From Bifidobacterium thermophilum (GTDB taxonomy: Bacteria; Actinomycetota; Actinomycetes; Actinomycetales; Bifidobacteriaceae): 64,000 nt of DNA. The notes beneath the pieces were generated by a model. The model ran no database searches. It was not told the origin of the DNA and saw only the letters and a list, made by a program, of their open reading frames with translations. The stretch's first letter is position 1; each line of letters opens with the position of its first letter. The stretch is from contig JGZV01000002.1 of NCBI GenBank assembly GCA_000741495.1, positions 124,001 to 188,000 on the forward strand. Direction: 5' to 3'. This document shows positions 50,034-59,365 of this stretch, in pieces. The position numbers were made by a program, and so were the translations under genes.

Positions 50034-52688
50034 TCAGAGTTTCTCAATCGGAGCGGCGCGGAGCATCAGACGTTTGACACCATCAGAACCGAAATCCACC
50101 GTGATGACGGAGTTGCGCCCTTTATCCTGTGTTTCAAGTACGGTACCCAAGCCGAACTTGTCGTGCGTGATTTTGTCTCCAACTTGGAAATCCGCGATAT
50201 TCAAGCCGTTGTCCGCTCCGGCCGATGAGGACGACGATGAAGCGGCTTTCTTGCGCATCGGGGTGGTACGGCGTGTCGTCACCTTGCCGGAACGTCCTGA
50301 ACCTGACGAGCCGTAGGAGCCGTACGCATTGCGTGAACCGTACGAAGTACCGTAGGACGAGCTTGAACGTGAACCACGCGACGAACCGGAGCGCGATCCA
50401 TACGATGACCCGCCATACGTGGAACCGTATGATGAACCACCCGACCGACGGGAAGACGAGGACGATCGTCCTGAGCCGTACGATGATCCGAATGTCGATC
50501 CGCCGAAGCTGGAAGACGAGAAATCATCATCGTCCCAGCCGCCGAACTCGTCATCGCCGAAACCTTCGGATTTCCAGCCGCCACTCATGCGTTCGGTGCT
50601 GGCTTCCTTGCGCTTCCAGTCGATCAGCTCGTCAGGAATCTCATCAAGGAACTGGCTGGGCATCATGTCGTCAGCACGCCCCCACTGCGAGCGGACCGCG
50701 GCACGCGTCAGATACAGGCGCTGCTTGGCGCGGGTGATGCCCACGTAGGCGAGCCGGCGTTCCTCTGCCAGTTCGCTGGTGTCTTCGAGCGAGCGGGAAT
50801 GCGGGAACGTGCCCTGTTCCATGCCGGTGAGGAACACGACCGGGTATTCGAGGCCCTTGGCGGTATGCAGGGTCATGAGCGTGACTTTGCCGCTGTCTTC
50901 GTTTTCGTTCGGCAGCTGGTCGGAATCAGCCACCAGCGCGGTGGTTTCAAGGAAGCCCTCAAGCGTGGCGTCAGGCGTGTTCTGCTCGAATTCTGCTGCA
51001 ACCGATTGCAATTGCGCAAGGTTCTCCACGCGGGAAGCGTCTTGCGGGTCTTGCGAACGTTGCAGTTCTTCAAGCAAACCGGACTTGTCAAGCACTTCGG
51101 CCACGATGTCCGACGGCTGATTCGCATGGTCGCGGGCGAACGCGGCGAGATGCTGCATGGTGTCGCGGAATGCGCCGAGCGATTTCGCGGTGCGCGTGGG
51201 CAGCCCCTCGATCTGTTCCATATTGGCTATTCCTTGCCAGAACGGTGCGGCATGCGCGTCGGCGTACGATGCGACCAGCGCCTCGGCGCGAGCCCCCAGT
51301 CCGCGCTTGGGCACATTGAGGATGCGCCGCATATTCACGCTGTCCGCCGGGTTGACAATCGCTTGCAGATAGGCGATGGCGTCCTTGATTTCCTTGCGCT
51401 CATAGAACTTGGTGCCGCCGATCAGCTGATACGGGATACCCGCGTTGATCAGCGCCTCTTCCAGGGAGCGCGATTGGGCGTTCGCCCGGTACATGATGGA
51501 GACGTCGGAGTACTTGTAGCCATCTTCGGCGACGAGACGGGCGATTTCTGTCGCGATCCACAGGGCTTCCTGCTGCGCATTATCCGCCGCGTAGCCTGTA
51601 ATCGGCTCGCCCTTGCCGGCGGCGGTCCACAGCTTCTTGGGCTTGCGTCCCTCGTTGTGGGAGATGACCGCGTTGGCCGCATCGAGAATCGTCTGCGTCG
51701 AACGGTAGTTCTGCTCGAGCATGATGGTCTTCGCGTCCGGGAAATCCTTCTCGAAATCTTGGATGTTGCTGATATCAGCGCCACGGAACGCGTAAATCGA
51801 CTGATCGGAATCGCCCACGACCGTCACCCACGCCGGGCCTACCCTGCCGGCGCCAATCGTCGAGGAATCGGGCTGCTCATGGGCGTCGATGCCCGCAAGC
51901 TCGCGGATCAGCACGTATTGCGCATGATTGGTGTCCTGGTACTCGTCGACGAGAATATACCGGAACTTATGCCGGTAGTAATCGGCGACATCCGGCTGGG
52001 TGCGTAGCAGTTCGACGGTACGCATGATCAGGTCGTCGAAATCGACGGCATTCGCCGCGGCGAGACGATGCTGGTATTCCGCGTAGACCACGGCATACAG
52101 CTGTTCCTCATTGCCGTACCGGCCCAACTGGTAGCCGCGCTGGCCGGGACGGTAATCCGGGGCGAACTGCTTGAGCTGACCCTGCCACGTCTGCAGGTTG
52201 TTCTTGTAGTCGGAAATCCTAGCGAGCATCGCGCGCGGGGTGTAGCGCTTGATATCGATGTTCAAGTCGGTGGCAATGAGCTTGACCAGCCGCTGGCAGT
52301 CCTGGGTGTCGTAAATCGAGAAGCCGGAGTTCAAGCCGATCGCCTGCCCGTTGCGGCGAAGGATACGCACGCATGCCGAATGGAAGGTGGACACCCACAT
52401 ACGCTGTGCGACCGGACCGATCAGCGTAGCCAGACGTTCGCGCATTTCGGCGGCCGCCTTGTTGGTGAAGGTGATGGCGAGGATCTGGCTCGGCCAGGCG
52501 TTGAACTGGGTGAGGATCCATGCGATACGACGGGTGAGCACGCGAGTCTTGCCGGAACCTGCGCCCGCGCCAATCAGCAGCGCCGGACCCTGATACTGGA
52601 CCGCCTGTGCCTGCTGCGGATTGAGGCCGTCAAGCAGCTCCTGCGCGCTGCGCGCGATGACTTGGGAATCACTGTCGAACACTGTCAC
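50034..52688 (-). CDS. pcrA: ATP-dependent DNA helicase PcrA/UvrD with long Ser/Gly/Tyr-rich linker
   Basis: The 884-residue SF1A helicase has motif I IGAGAGSGKTRVLTRR, motif Ia, VDEYQDTNHAQY, GDSDQSIYAFRGA, LEQNYRSTQ and VTLMTLHTAKGLEYPVVF. Residues about 716-806 are a low-complexity stretch built of Ser, Gly, Tyr and Arg (SSYGS, SYGSR and GGSSYG repeated). A C-terminal Tudor-like domain follows (about 828-884, VGDKITHDKFGLGTV), used in RNA polymerase binding by UvrD/PcrA. It unwinds DNA 3'-5' in repair and clears transcription conflicts. It is divergent from xpt. Confidence 0.95.
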   Translation of the reverse strand: MTVFDSDSQVIARSAQELLDGLNPQQAQAVQYQGPALLIGAGAGSGKTRVLTRRIAWILTQFNAWPSQILAITFTNKAAAEMRERLATLIGPVAQRMWVSTFHSACVRILRRNGQAIGLNSGFSIYDTQDCQRLVKLIATDLNIDIKRYTPRAMLARISDYKNNLQTWQGQLKQFAPDYRPGQRGYQLGRYGNEEQLYAVVYAEYQHRLAAANAVDFDDLIMRTVELLRTQPDVADYYRHKFRYILVDEYQDTNHAQYVLIRELAGIDAHEQPDSSTIGAGRVGPAWVTVVGDSDQSIYAFRGADISNIQDFEKDFPDAKTIMLEQNYRSTQTILDAANAVISHNEGRKPKKLWTAAGKGEPITGYAADNAQQEALWIATEIARLVAEDGYKYSDVSIMYRANAQSRSLEEALINAGIPYQLIGGTKFYERKEIKDAIAYLQAIVNPADSVNMRRILNVPKRGLGARAEALVASYADAHAAPFWQGIANMEQIEGLPTRTAKSLGAFRDTMQHLAAFARDHANQPSDIVAEVLDKSGLLEELQRSQDPQDASRVENLAQLQSVAAEFEQNTPDATLEGFLETTALVADSDQLPNENEDSGKVTLMTLHTAKGLEYPVVFLTGMEQGTFPHSRSLEDTSELAEERRLAYVGITRAKQRLYLTRAAVRSQWGRADDMMPSQFLDEIPDELIDWKRKEASTERMSGGWKSEGFGDDEFGGWDDDDFSSSSFGGSTFGSSYGSGRSSSSSRRSGGSSYGSTYGGSSYGSRSGSSRGSRSSSSYGTSYGSRNAYGSYGSSGSGRSGKVTTRRTTPMRKKAASSSSSSAGADNGLNIADFQVGDKITHDKFGLGTVLETQDKGRNSVITVDFGSDGVKRLMLRAAPIEKL

Positions 52689-52922
52689 CCTCCGATTCGT
52701 CCAATCGCCGACTGTACGGCGCCCATAATTTCTACCACAGCCACAGGTCAGCGTGAGGCACCCCTACTGTCGAGCGGATGTGCGGCGCTCGCGGTATGCT
52801 CTCTGCATCACATGCTCAACCTCGCGAGGCGTTTTTTCGCCATCGGTTATGACGGTCGTCCCGCAATCGAGGCAATGAGACAATCCGGAGCATAAGCTCC
52901 CCCATAGAACATGAGGCAAGTC

Positions 52923-53507
52923 ATGAAAGAACTCGAAGAGCGTATTCGCCGTGACGGCATCGTCAAACCTGGTAACGTCCTCAAAGTGGACGCGTTCCTC
53001 AACCATCAGTGTGATGTCAAACTGTTCGACCACATGGGACAGGAGTGGGCGCGGCTGTTCGCCGGCAAACAGATCGACAAAATCCTGACCATCGAGGCTT
53101 CAGGCATCGGTATCGCGTGTGTCGCGGCGCGTCATTTCGGCGACGTGCCGGTCGTGTTCGCCAAGAAAGCGCAGTCCATCAACCTTGACGGCGACCAGTA
53201 TGTCACGAAGGTGTACTCGTTCACCAAGCAGCGCGAATTCCCGGTCATCGTGTCCAAGCGCTTCCTGAACCCCGGCGAGCATGTGCTGCTCATTGATGAT
53301 TTCCTCGCCAATGGCAAGGCGATGGAGGGACTGATTGAGCTGTGCCACGAGGCGGGCGTGGTGGTCGAAGGCATCGGCATCGCCATCGAGAAGGGCTTCC
53401 AGGACGGCGGCGCGAAGCTGCGCGAGGCCGGCTATGACCTGCAATCGTTGGCAATCGTGGACTCGATGGATCCGGACACCGGTGAAATCACGTTCCGCGA
53501 AGCCTGA
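52923..53507 (+). CDS. xpt: Xanthine phosphoribosyltransferase
   Basis: The 194-residue type-I phosphoribosyltransferase has [16 protein letters not shown] as its PRPP loop and the Xpt N-terminus [12 protein letters not shown]...[14 protein letters not shown]. It converts xanthine and PRPP to XMP. The ATG at 52923 has GAGG about 8 nt upstream. No guanine riboswitch is recognisable in the 234-bp upstream region; there is only a small hairpin (GGAGC-ATAA-GCTCC, 52887-52900). It lies just upstream of a purine permease gene, so uptake and salvage are probably linked. Confidence 0.93.
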   Translation: MKELEERIRRDGIVKPGNVLKVDAFLNHQCDVKLFDHMGQEWARLFAGKQIDKILTIEASGIGIACVAARHFGDVPVVFAKKAQSINLDGDQYVTKVYSFTKQREFPVIVSKRFLNPGEHVLLIDDFLANGKAMEGLIELCHEAGVVVEGIGIAIEKGFQDGGAKLREAGYDLQSLAIVDSMDPDTGEITFREA

Positions 53508-53567
53508 CGGGTTGCGCACAGCAAATACGCGAACAGCAGAAAGACCAAAAAGACAGGCAGGAGACAT

Positions 53568-55109
53568 ATGGGCAACCCCATCGAAACGCCGTCGGAGCAT
53601 GACAAGACGGCAGCCGACGAGAACATGACAACGGCGGCACAGACAACGGCAACAACAACTCAGGACAACGCGACGCAAGGCAAACCCGTACAAGGCAACA
53701 CCGTGCAAAACACCGCCACGAAGAAGAACACGCCGGAAAACACGGTCGCCGCCGCATCAACCGAAACGGCGAAAGCGGCAACATCCAACCCGCTGACCGA
53801 ACTTGACGGCAAAATCTCCTTCTGGAAAGGCATCCCCTTCGGCCTGCAGCACGTGATGGCGATGTTCGTGGCGAATCTCGCCCCAATTTTCCTGGTGACG
53901 GCGGCCGCGAAGATGAGCCCGGAACAGTCCGCGATGATCATCCAGAACGGCCTGCTGGTTGCCGGCCTCGGCACGTGCCTCCAGCTGTACCCGTTGTGGC
54001 GTATCGGCAGCCGTCTGCCCATGGTCACCGGTATTTCCTTCACTTACGTGGCGGCGGCCATCGCCGTGGTCAGCGACAAAGGGTATGGCGCGGTTGTCGG
54101 CGCGGTGATGGTCGGCGGTCTGCTTGAACTCGTGCTGGGCCTGACCGCACGGTTCTGGCGCCGTTTCGTCCCGCCGATCGTCTCGGCAATCGTGGTCACC
54201 TCGATCGGTTTCTCGCTGCTCAGCGTCGGCGCGACATCATTCGGCGGCGGCTCCGGCGCCAAGGATTTCGGCAGCTGGCAGAATCTGACCCTCGGTCTGG
54301 TCTCTCTGGTTGCCTGCCTGGCGTTCCAGCTGCTGATGAAGGGCACCGCCAAGCAGTTGTCGGTGCTCTTCGGCCTCGTGGTGGGCTATGTGGTGGCTTT
54401 GTTCATGGGCAAGGTCGATTTCTCGGGGTTCCAGAACCTGGCAGTGCTCAGCGCGCCGCATGTCATGCCGTTCAAGGTGCAGTTCGACGCGGGCGCGATC
54501 ATCTCCTTCGCCCTGTTGTACGTGGTTTCCTCGGTCGAAGTGCTTGGCGACACCGCCGCCTTGGCAAAGGTCGGTCTCAACCGTGCGCCTTCCGAGCGTG
54601 AAACCGCCGGTGCAATAGCCGGTGACGGCCTGATTTCCAGCGTCTCCGGCCTGTTCGGCTGCCTGCCGCTGACATCGTTTGCACAGAATATCGGGCTTGT
54701 GGCGATGACCAAGGTCGTCAACCGCAAGGTGATTCTCTCCGGCGGCTTGATCTTGGTGCTCGCAAGCTTCGTCCCCGGCATCGCCGCGGTGTTCAATTCA
54801 TTGCCACAGGCGGTGCTTGGCGGCTGTACCATCATGATGTTCGGCACGATTGTGCTCTCCGGCTTCCAGATGATCGCCGAGGCAGGCTTCACGCAGCGCA
54901 ATATCGCCATCGCAGCACTCAGCTTGACTATCGGCATCGGCTTCACGCAGGTGCAGGGCATCTTCTCCCAGTTCCCGTCCCTGTTCCAGTCGATTTTCGC
55001 GAGCAACTGCATCGCGCTGGCCTTCGTGGTCGCGGTCATCCTCAACGCGGTACTGCCGGGCGAGGAGCATTTCCTCGCGTCGAACGGCGAAGTCAACGAA
55101 AAGCGCTGA
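53568..55109 (+). CDS. NCS2 family purine (xanthine/uric acid) permease with Thr/Ala-rich N-terminus
   Basis: The 513-residue protein has a cytoplasmic, disordered N-terminus of about 85 residues rich in Thr, Ala and Asn, then about fourteen membrane segments of the NCS2 fold (GIPFGLQHVMAMFVANLAPIF, ...). Substrate-site motifs include SSVEVLGDTAALA and CLPLTSFAQNIGLVAMTKV. The downstream position after xpt argues for a xanthine or guanine substrate (inference). The ATG follows AGGAGA. The long N-terminal tail is unusual for the family. Confidence 0.9.
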   Translation: MGNPIETPSEHDKTAADENMTTAAQTTATTTQDNATQGKPVQGNTVQNTATKKNTPENTVAAASTETAKAATSNPLTELDGKISFWKGIPFGLQHVMAMFVANLAPIFLVTAAAKMSPEQSAMIIQNGLLVAGLGTCLQLYPLWRIGSRLPMVTGISFTYVAAAIAVVSDKGYGAVVGAVMVGGLLELVLGLTARFWRRFVPPIVSAIVVTSIGFSLLSVGATSFGGGSGAKDFGSWQNLTLGLVSLVACLAFQLLMKGTAKQLSVLFGLVVGYVVALFMGKVDFSGFQNLAVLSAPHVMPFKVQFDAGAIISFALLYVVSSVEVLGDTAALAKVGLNRAPSERETAGAIAGDGLISSVSGLFGCLPLTSFAQNIGLVAMTKVVNRKVILSGGLILVLASFVPGIAAVFNSLPQAVLGGCTIMMFGTIVLSGFQMIAEAGFTQRNIAIAALSLTIGIGFTQVQGIFSQFPSLFQSIFASNCIALAFVVAVILNAVLPGEEHFLASNGEVNEKR

Positions 55110-55139
55110 ATCTCATAGACGTTCATAGACGTTCCAAAG

Positions 55140-55178
55140 CGGCGACACCGGAAGAAACTATCTCTCCCGGTGTCGCCG
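55140..55178 (+). terminator. Rho-independent terminator of xpt-permease operon
   Basis: CGGCGACACCGG pairs with CCGGTGTCGCCG (12 bp, 15-nt loop) and is followed by TTTTCGTT. It lies 31 nt past the permease stop. Confidence 0.88.
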
Positions 55179-55239
55179 TTTTCGTTAGCGTATTTCCCGT
55201 CTGTAATACCGAATCACCTGGATTTGTGAGACAATGATG

Positions 55240-55251
55240 GTACCTGGGTAC
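55240..55251. promoter_or_regulatory. Palindromic operator candidate upstream of AlbA_2/GHKL gene
   Basis: GTACC-TG-GGTAC is a perfect 5-bp dyad located about 25 bp upstream of the start codon, just in front of the GAAGGGAAG ribosome-binding site. The downstream protein ends in a winged-helix domain, so it could bind here and repress itself (inference). Confidence 0.45.
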
Positions 55252-55274
55252 ACCCGGCGGCGAAGGGAAGCCTT

Positions 55275-56756
55275 ATGGACCGTTACACGAGCACGATGAC
55301 CGAGCTCATCGGTCTGATGCGCATCATCGGCAATGACACCCAGCAGTGCGAGGTCAAGGAATGCAAGCGCAAGATGTCCTCAACCATCACCGAAACGCTG
55401 TCCGCGTTCTCCAACGGTTCCGGCGGCTGGATCATTCTCGGCTTGTCAGAGAAGAACGGGTTCACACCGGTCGAGGGGTTCAACGCGCGCGCCATGCAGG
55501 AGGCGCTCAGCCAAGCGTGTGAGCGGCTCACCCCGGTGGTGCGTCCGGTAATCGTCACCTGCCCGTTCGAAGGAACCAACCTGGTGTTCGCGCGGGTAGA
55601 CGAGATGCAGCCGCGGCTCAAACCGTGTTTCATCACCGCGCTCGGCCCGCATGACGGGTCGTTCATCCGTACAGGCGACGGGGACCGGCATATGACCGCC
55701 TATGAGGTCGACCGGCTTATCGAGGAGCACAACCAGCCCACGTATGATCTCGATCTTGTTCCGCGAGCGACTATCGATGACCTCGATCCGGCCTTGGTCC
55801 AAGCGGTGACCGGCAATGCGCGCGAACGGCACCCGCATGTGTTCGCCGGCCGCAGTGACGAACAGGTGCTGTGCGATCTGCAGGCGTTACGCCACGACGA
55901 CAGTGACGACTCCAAGGTCGGCGGCGTGCTGCGCCCCACGCTCGCCGGTTTGCTCGCGCTCGGCAGGTACCCGCAGAAATACTATCCGCGGCTCGGCGTG
56001 TCCGTCGCGGTGTTCCCCGGCACCAACGCCGATGACGTGTTCCGCGGCGATGAATCGCTGATTGCGACACAGCATGTGGTCGGCTCCATTCCGGTGATGA
56101 TTGAGGACACCACGGAATCGCTGATGCGCTGGATCGGCGCGCGCAAACCAGAATACCCGCCGGACGCCCTGCGCGAGGCGATTACGAACGCGCTCATCCA
56201 CCGCGACTACTCCCCCGACGCGCAAGGCACGCCCGTGCATGTCAACGTGTTCACCGACCGCATCACCATCACGAATCCCGGCGGATTGTACGGCACCGTC
56301 ACGCAGGAGGTGCTTTCCAAACGTCCCCAGGGCGACGGGCCTACGATGACATCCACGCGTAACCAGTTCCTGTTCACGCTGCTCGAACTCACGCCGTCAC
56401 CGCGCGGCGGCATGGTCGTGGCCTCCGAAGGCGACGGGTTCCGGCAGATCTTCTCCCAGTTGCGTGAGGCGGGTATCGAACCGGCGGCGGCACGCAACGA
56501 GCATGGCATGTTCACGATGACGTTCACGAAACGCAAGCTCCATACCGTTGACTCGCCATCCGAGGTTTCCCGGGCGATACTGGAACTATTGGAACGCCAT
56601 TCGGCGATGAGCGCGAAGGAAATCATCCGCGAACTGCATCTGACGCCACTCGCCGTGGCCTCCGGACTGCGCGAGCTCGTGCGCGCCGGGGATGTCGCAC
56701 AGGCGCATCCGGCGGCCGAGGACGGGACCAAACGCTACCGGCTGCGCGGACGGTGA
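55275..56756 (+). CDS. AlbA_2/GHKL-ATPase/winged-helix protein (COG2865-like)
   Basis: The 493-residue protein has an AlbA_2 (Schlafen-type) domain (about 15-135: EVKECKRKMSSTITETLSAFSNGSGGWIILGL in parts), a divergent GHKL ATPase domain (about 290-400: ALREAITNALIHRDYS, DRITITNPGGLYG) and a C-terminal winged helix (about 430-490: MSAKEIIRELHLTPLAVASGLRELV). Such proteins act as transcription regulators or stress and defence effectors. The ATG at 55275 follows GAAGGGAAG. It is convergent with the helicase gene and their coding ends overlap by 22 bp. Not part of the helicase operon, but its position makes a functional link possible. Confidence 0.85.
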   Translation: MDRYTSTMTELIGLMRIIGNDTQQCEVKECKRKMSSTITETLSAFSNGSGGWIILGLSEKNGFTPVEGFNARAMQEALSQACERLTPVVRPVIVTCPFEGTNLVFARVDEMQPRLKPCFITALGPHDGSFIRTGDGDRHMTAYEVDRLIEEHNQPTYDLDLVPRATIDDLDPALVQAVTGNARERHPHVFAGRSDEQVLCDLQALRHDDSDDSKVGGVLRPTLAGLLALGRYPQKYYPRLGVSVAVFPGTNADDVFRGDESLIATQHVVGSIPVMIEDTTESLMRWIGARKPEYPPDALREAITNALIHRDYSPDAQGTPVHVNVFTDRITITNPGGLYGTVTQEVLSKRPQGDGPTMTSTRNQFLFTLLELTPSPRGGMVVASEGDGFRQIFSQLREAGIEPAAARNEHGMFTMTFTKRKLHTVDSPSEVSRAILELLERHSAMSAKEIIRELHLTPLAVASGLRELVRAGDVAQAHPAAEDGTKRYRLRGR

Positions 56757-59251
56757 GAAGGCATTGCCGAATTGACGAATCGACCGCAACGGGCCTGGAA
56801 AGACAGCGTTGCAAGCACGTTTGACATCGACTGCAACCGTTTGCAAGGCATCAGCTTGCGGATGAACCGCTCCCACTGACGTACGCGCGCCCGCATGCCA
56901 TCGAGGTCGAGCACGCCGCATGCGAAGCCCTTGCGCACCAGTTGCGGCGGCAGGAACCGGTCGTACTTGTTGAAATCCGGGATCTCGTCGGGGTACATGA
57001 GCGTCAGCGGATCGGTAAGTTCGCGGGCCGCCTGCGTAACCGCCGCGTAGAATGCCTGCGCATCGGCATCCATGGTGAAGGTCATGTAGTAGGGCGAACA
57101 CGCCTCCAAGCCCTTGAGCCCGAGGCTTGGCGCGCATCGCAGAAGCAGCAGGCGTTTGAGCGCAAGGAACGCGTATGTACCGAGCCAAGGGAACAGCGCC
57201 CACATGTTGCCGCCCAGGTGGCGCAACGGCTGGTCGGCGAGCCCCATAACCGCCGCGTCAACGCGCGCCTGTTGTAACCTGGCCGCGGCATTGCGCATGA
57301 GATACGGGTAGGTGGCCTCCGGCGGCTCCAGAAGCACTTGTCGCATGCGTTCGAGGATCACCGTGTTGATGTCCCCGGGCACGTCGCCGAAATAGGCGGG
57401 CACTTTGCCTTTGACCATGGTGCAGTACACGATATGCCGTTTGCGGTCCACCTCGTCGACCACCCACACGTGGCCGGCAATGGCGATTTTCTCGCCGGCG
57501 GGAGGCGGGGCCACCAACGTGCCGATCTCCTGCGATTCGCTGCGTACGCTGTACTCCTCGTTCTCCTGGAATACCGCGTAGAACTTGAAGTTGCTGGTGA
57601 TGCGCTCCCCTGCCACGCCGACAATCAGGCCGCCGCGTTCGGTGGTCTCGATATGGTCAATGCCGATCAGGTGACGTAAGAGGATCCGGTAATCGTCCTG
57701 CGTGACGCGTTTGAACACGGCGAGCGAAAGCACTTGGGACGCCAGTTGCGCAGGCGTCATCTCACCTCCTGACGCGAGCGTGCTCATGGTCTGGTGGTAC
57801 AGGAGACTGTAAGGCAGGCCATCAAGCGGGGGTGGTTCCACCCAGCGGCGTTCCACATACAACTGGATGAGCGCGATGCCTTGGATGAGTTTCCACGGGA
57901 TGATATCCGGCGCCATTTCACGTGATTGCGGCGGATCTTCACGCATGACGAACCACATTTCCTGCGGCTGGTCGCGTCTGCCGGTGCGCCCCATGCGTTG
58001 GAGGAACGAGGAGACGGTGAATGGCGCGTCGATTTGGAACGCGCGTTCGAGCCGGCCGATATCGATGCCCAGTTCGAGGGTCGCCGTCGTGACGGTGGTC
58101 ATGCAGCTGTTCTCGTCCTTCATCTCCTCTTCGGCACTCTGCCTGATGGGCGCCGAAAGGTTGCCGTGGTGGATGAGGAAGCGGTCCGCCTCATGCCGTA
58201 CCTCGCAGTACTGGCGCAAGGTGGTGGTCACGGCTTCGGCTTCCTCGCGGGAATTGCAGAATACGAGGCATTTGCGGCCACGCGTGTGTTCGAAGATGTA
58301 GCCGATGCCCGGGTCTGCGGCCTGCGGGGCGGTGTCCGAGGCGGGTTCGGATTGGGCGAGCGGGCCGATGAGTGGCTTGTCTTGCCGTTCAAACGGGGAT
58401 TCAAACGGGGATTCCATCGAGGATTCGGGTTGGGTTTCACCGGTGAGCGTTGCTTCCGTCTGTTCCAACAATGGTCGGGTTTCGCCGTCAACCGCGTGCG
58501 GGTTGCGTGCAAATGCCGGCATGTGTAGTCCCCGCTGCGAAGCTTGCGGGCCGCTATTGAAGAAATGCTCCATGGACAGCCGCCAGGTCTGGCCGCTGGC
58601 GCCGATATTCGGAACAACCGTGCCCTTGCCGGTTCCGGCGCTCAGGAATTCCGCTGCCTGCTTCGGGTCCCCGATGGTGGCGGACAGTCCGATGCGGCGC
58701 GGGTTGACGCCCGCCATGCGGGACAATCGTTCAATCAGGCACAGGGTCTGCCCACCGCGATCGCCGCGCATCAACGCGTGCAGTTCGTCGATCACGATGA
58801 AACGCAGATCGCCGAACAGCGCGGGAATGGCCGCATGCCGGTGCAAGAGCATCGCCTCAAGCGATTCGGGCGTGATCTGCAAAATCCCCGAGGGGTGTTT
58901 CATGAGCTTGCGCTTGTGGGATTGCGAGACGTCACCGTGCCAATGCCATACAGGGATATCACCTTGCGCGCACACTTCGTTGAGCCGGTCGAATTGGTCG
59001 TTGATCAGGGCTTTGAGCGGAGCAATATACAACGCGCCGACCGATGCCGGCGGGTCTTCGGCCATCAAGGTGAGAATCGGGTAGAACGCAGCTTCCGTTT
59101 TACCGGATGCGGTCGAGGCGCTGAGCAGCACGTTCTGATCGGTGCCGAAAATCGCCTCACCAGCCGCGACCTGCACGCCGCGCAGGCTTTGCCATCCATG
59201 CTCGTAAATCGTGTCCTGGATGAACGGCGCGTACCGGTTGAACACATCCAT
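56735..59251 (-). CDS. Lhr/BrxHI-like DEAD/DEAH-box helicase
   Basis: The 838-residue SF2 helicase has motif I SASTASGKTEAAF, motif II VIDELHALMRGDRGG, motif III GLSATIGDP, motif IV CLVFCNSREEAEAV, motif V TATLELGIDIG and motif VI SFLQRMGRTGRR. It carries an insert of roughly 60 low-complexity residues (about 260-320) and a long C-terminal region like BrxHI/Lhr proteins. The last 45 residues (KLMPCKRLQSMSNV...) look unrelated to the family and run into the end of the convergent gene. The ATG at 59251 follows AAAGGAGA. It is last in the YjbR-TerB-BrxD run. Confidence 0.88.
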   Translation of the reverse strand: MDVFNRYAPFIQDTIYEHGWQSLRGVQVAAGEAIFGTDQNVLLSASTASGKTEAAFYPILTLMAEDPPASVGALYIAPLKALINDQFDRLNEVCAQGDIPVWHWHGDVSQSHKRKLMKHPSGILQITPESLEAMLLHRHAAIPALFGDLRFIVIDELHALMRGDRGGQTLCLIERLSRMAGVNPRRIGLSATIGDPKQAAEFLSAGTGKGTVVPNIGASGQTWRLSMEHFFNSGPQASQRGLHMPAFARNPHAVDGETRPLLEQTEATLTGETQPESSMESPFESPFERQDKPLIGPLAQSEPASDTAPQAADPGIGYIFEHTRGRKCLVFCNSREEAEAVTTTLRQYCEVRHEADRFLIHHGNLSAPIRQSAEEEMKDENSCMTTVTTATLELGIDIGRLERAFQIDAPFTVSSFLQRMGRTGRRDQPQEMWFVMREDPPQSREMAPDIIPWKLIQGIALIQLYVERRWVEPPPLDGLPYSLLYHQTMSTLASGGEMTPAQLASQVLSLAVFKRVTQDDYRILLRHLIGIDHIETTERGGLIVGVAGERITSNFKFYAVFQENEEYSVRSESQEIGTLVAPPPAGEKIAIAGHVWVVDEVDRKRHIVYCTMVKGKVPAYFGDVPGDINTVILERMRQVLLEPPEATYPYLMRNAAARLQQARVDAAVMGLADQPLRHLGGNMWALFPWLGTYAFLALKRLLLLRCAPSLGLKGLEACSPYYMTFTMDADAQAFYAAVTQAARELTDPLTLMYPDEIPDFNKYDRFLPPQLVRKGFACGVLDLDGMRARVRQWERFIRKLMPCKRLQSMSNVLATLSFQARCGRFVNSAMPSHRPRSR

Positions 59252-59365
59252 GCGCGGCTCTCCTTTGCTCATTGCTTCATCGTCTTATTGCCTTACCGAC
59301 GACAACCTGCTGTATATCTGTTCTCCATATCAGTTACACACCAGCCTTGCCAAGGTGTGAGAAGC

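Noticed and set aside
52690-52922. Guanine riboswitch upstream of xpt
   Set aside because: No conserved purine-riboswitch core or three-way junction could be found; only a 5-bp hairpin is present.
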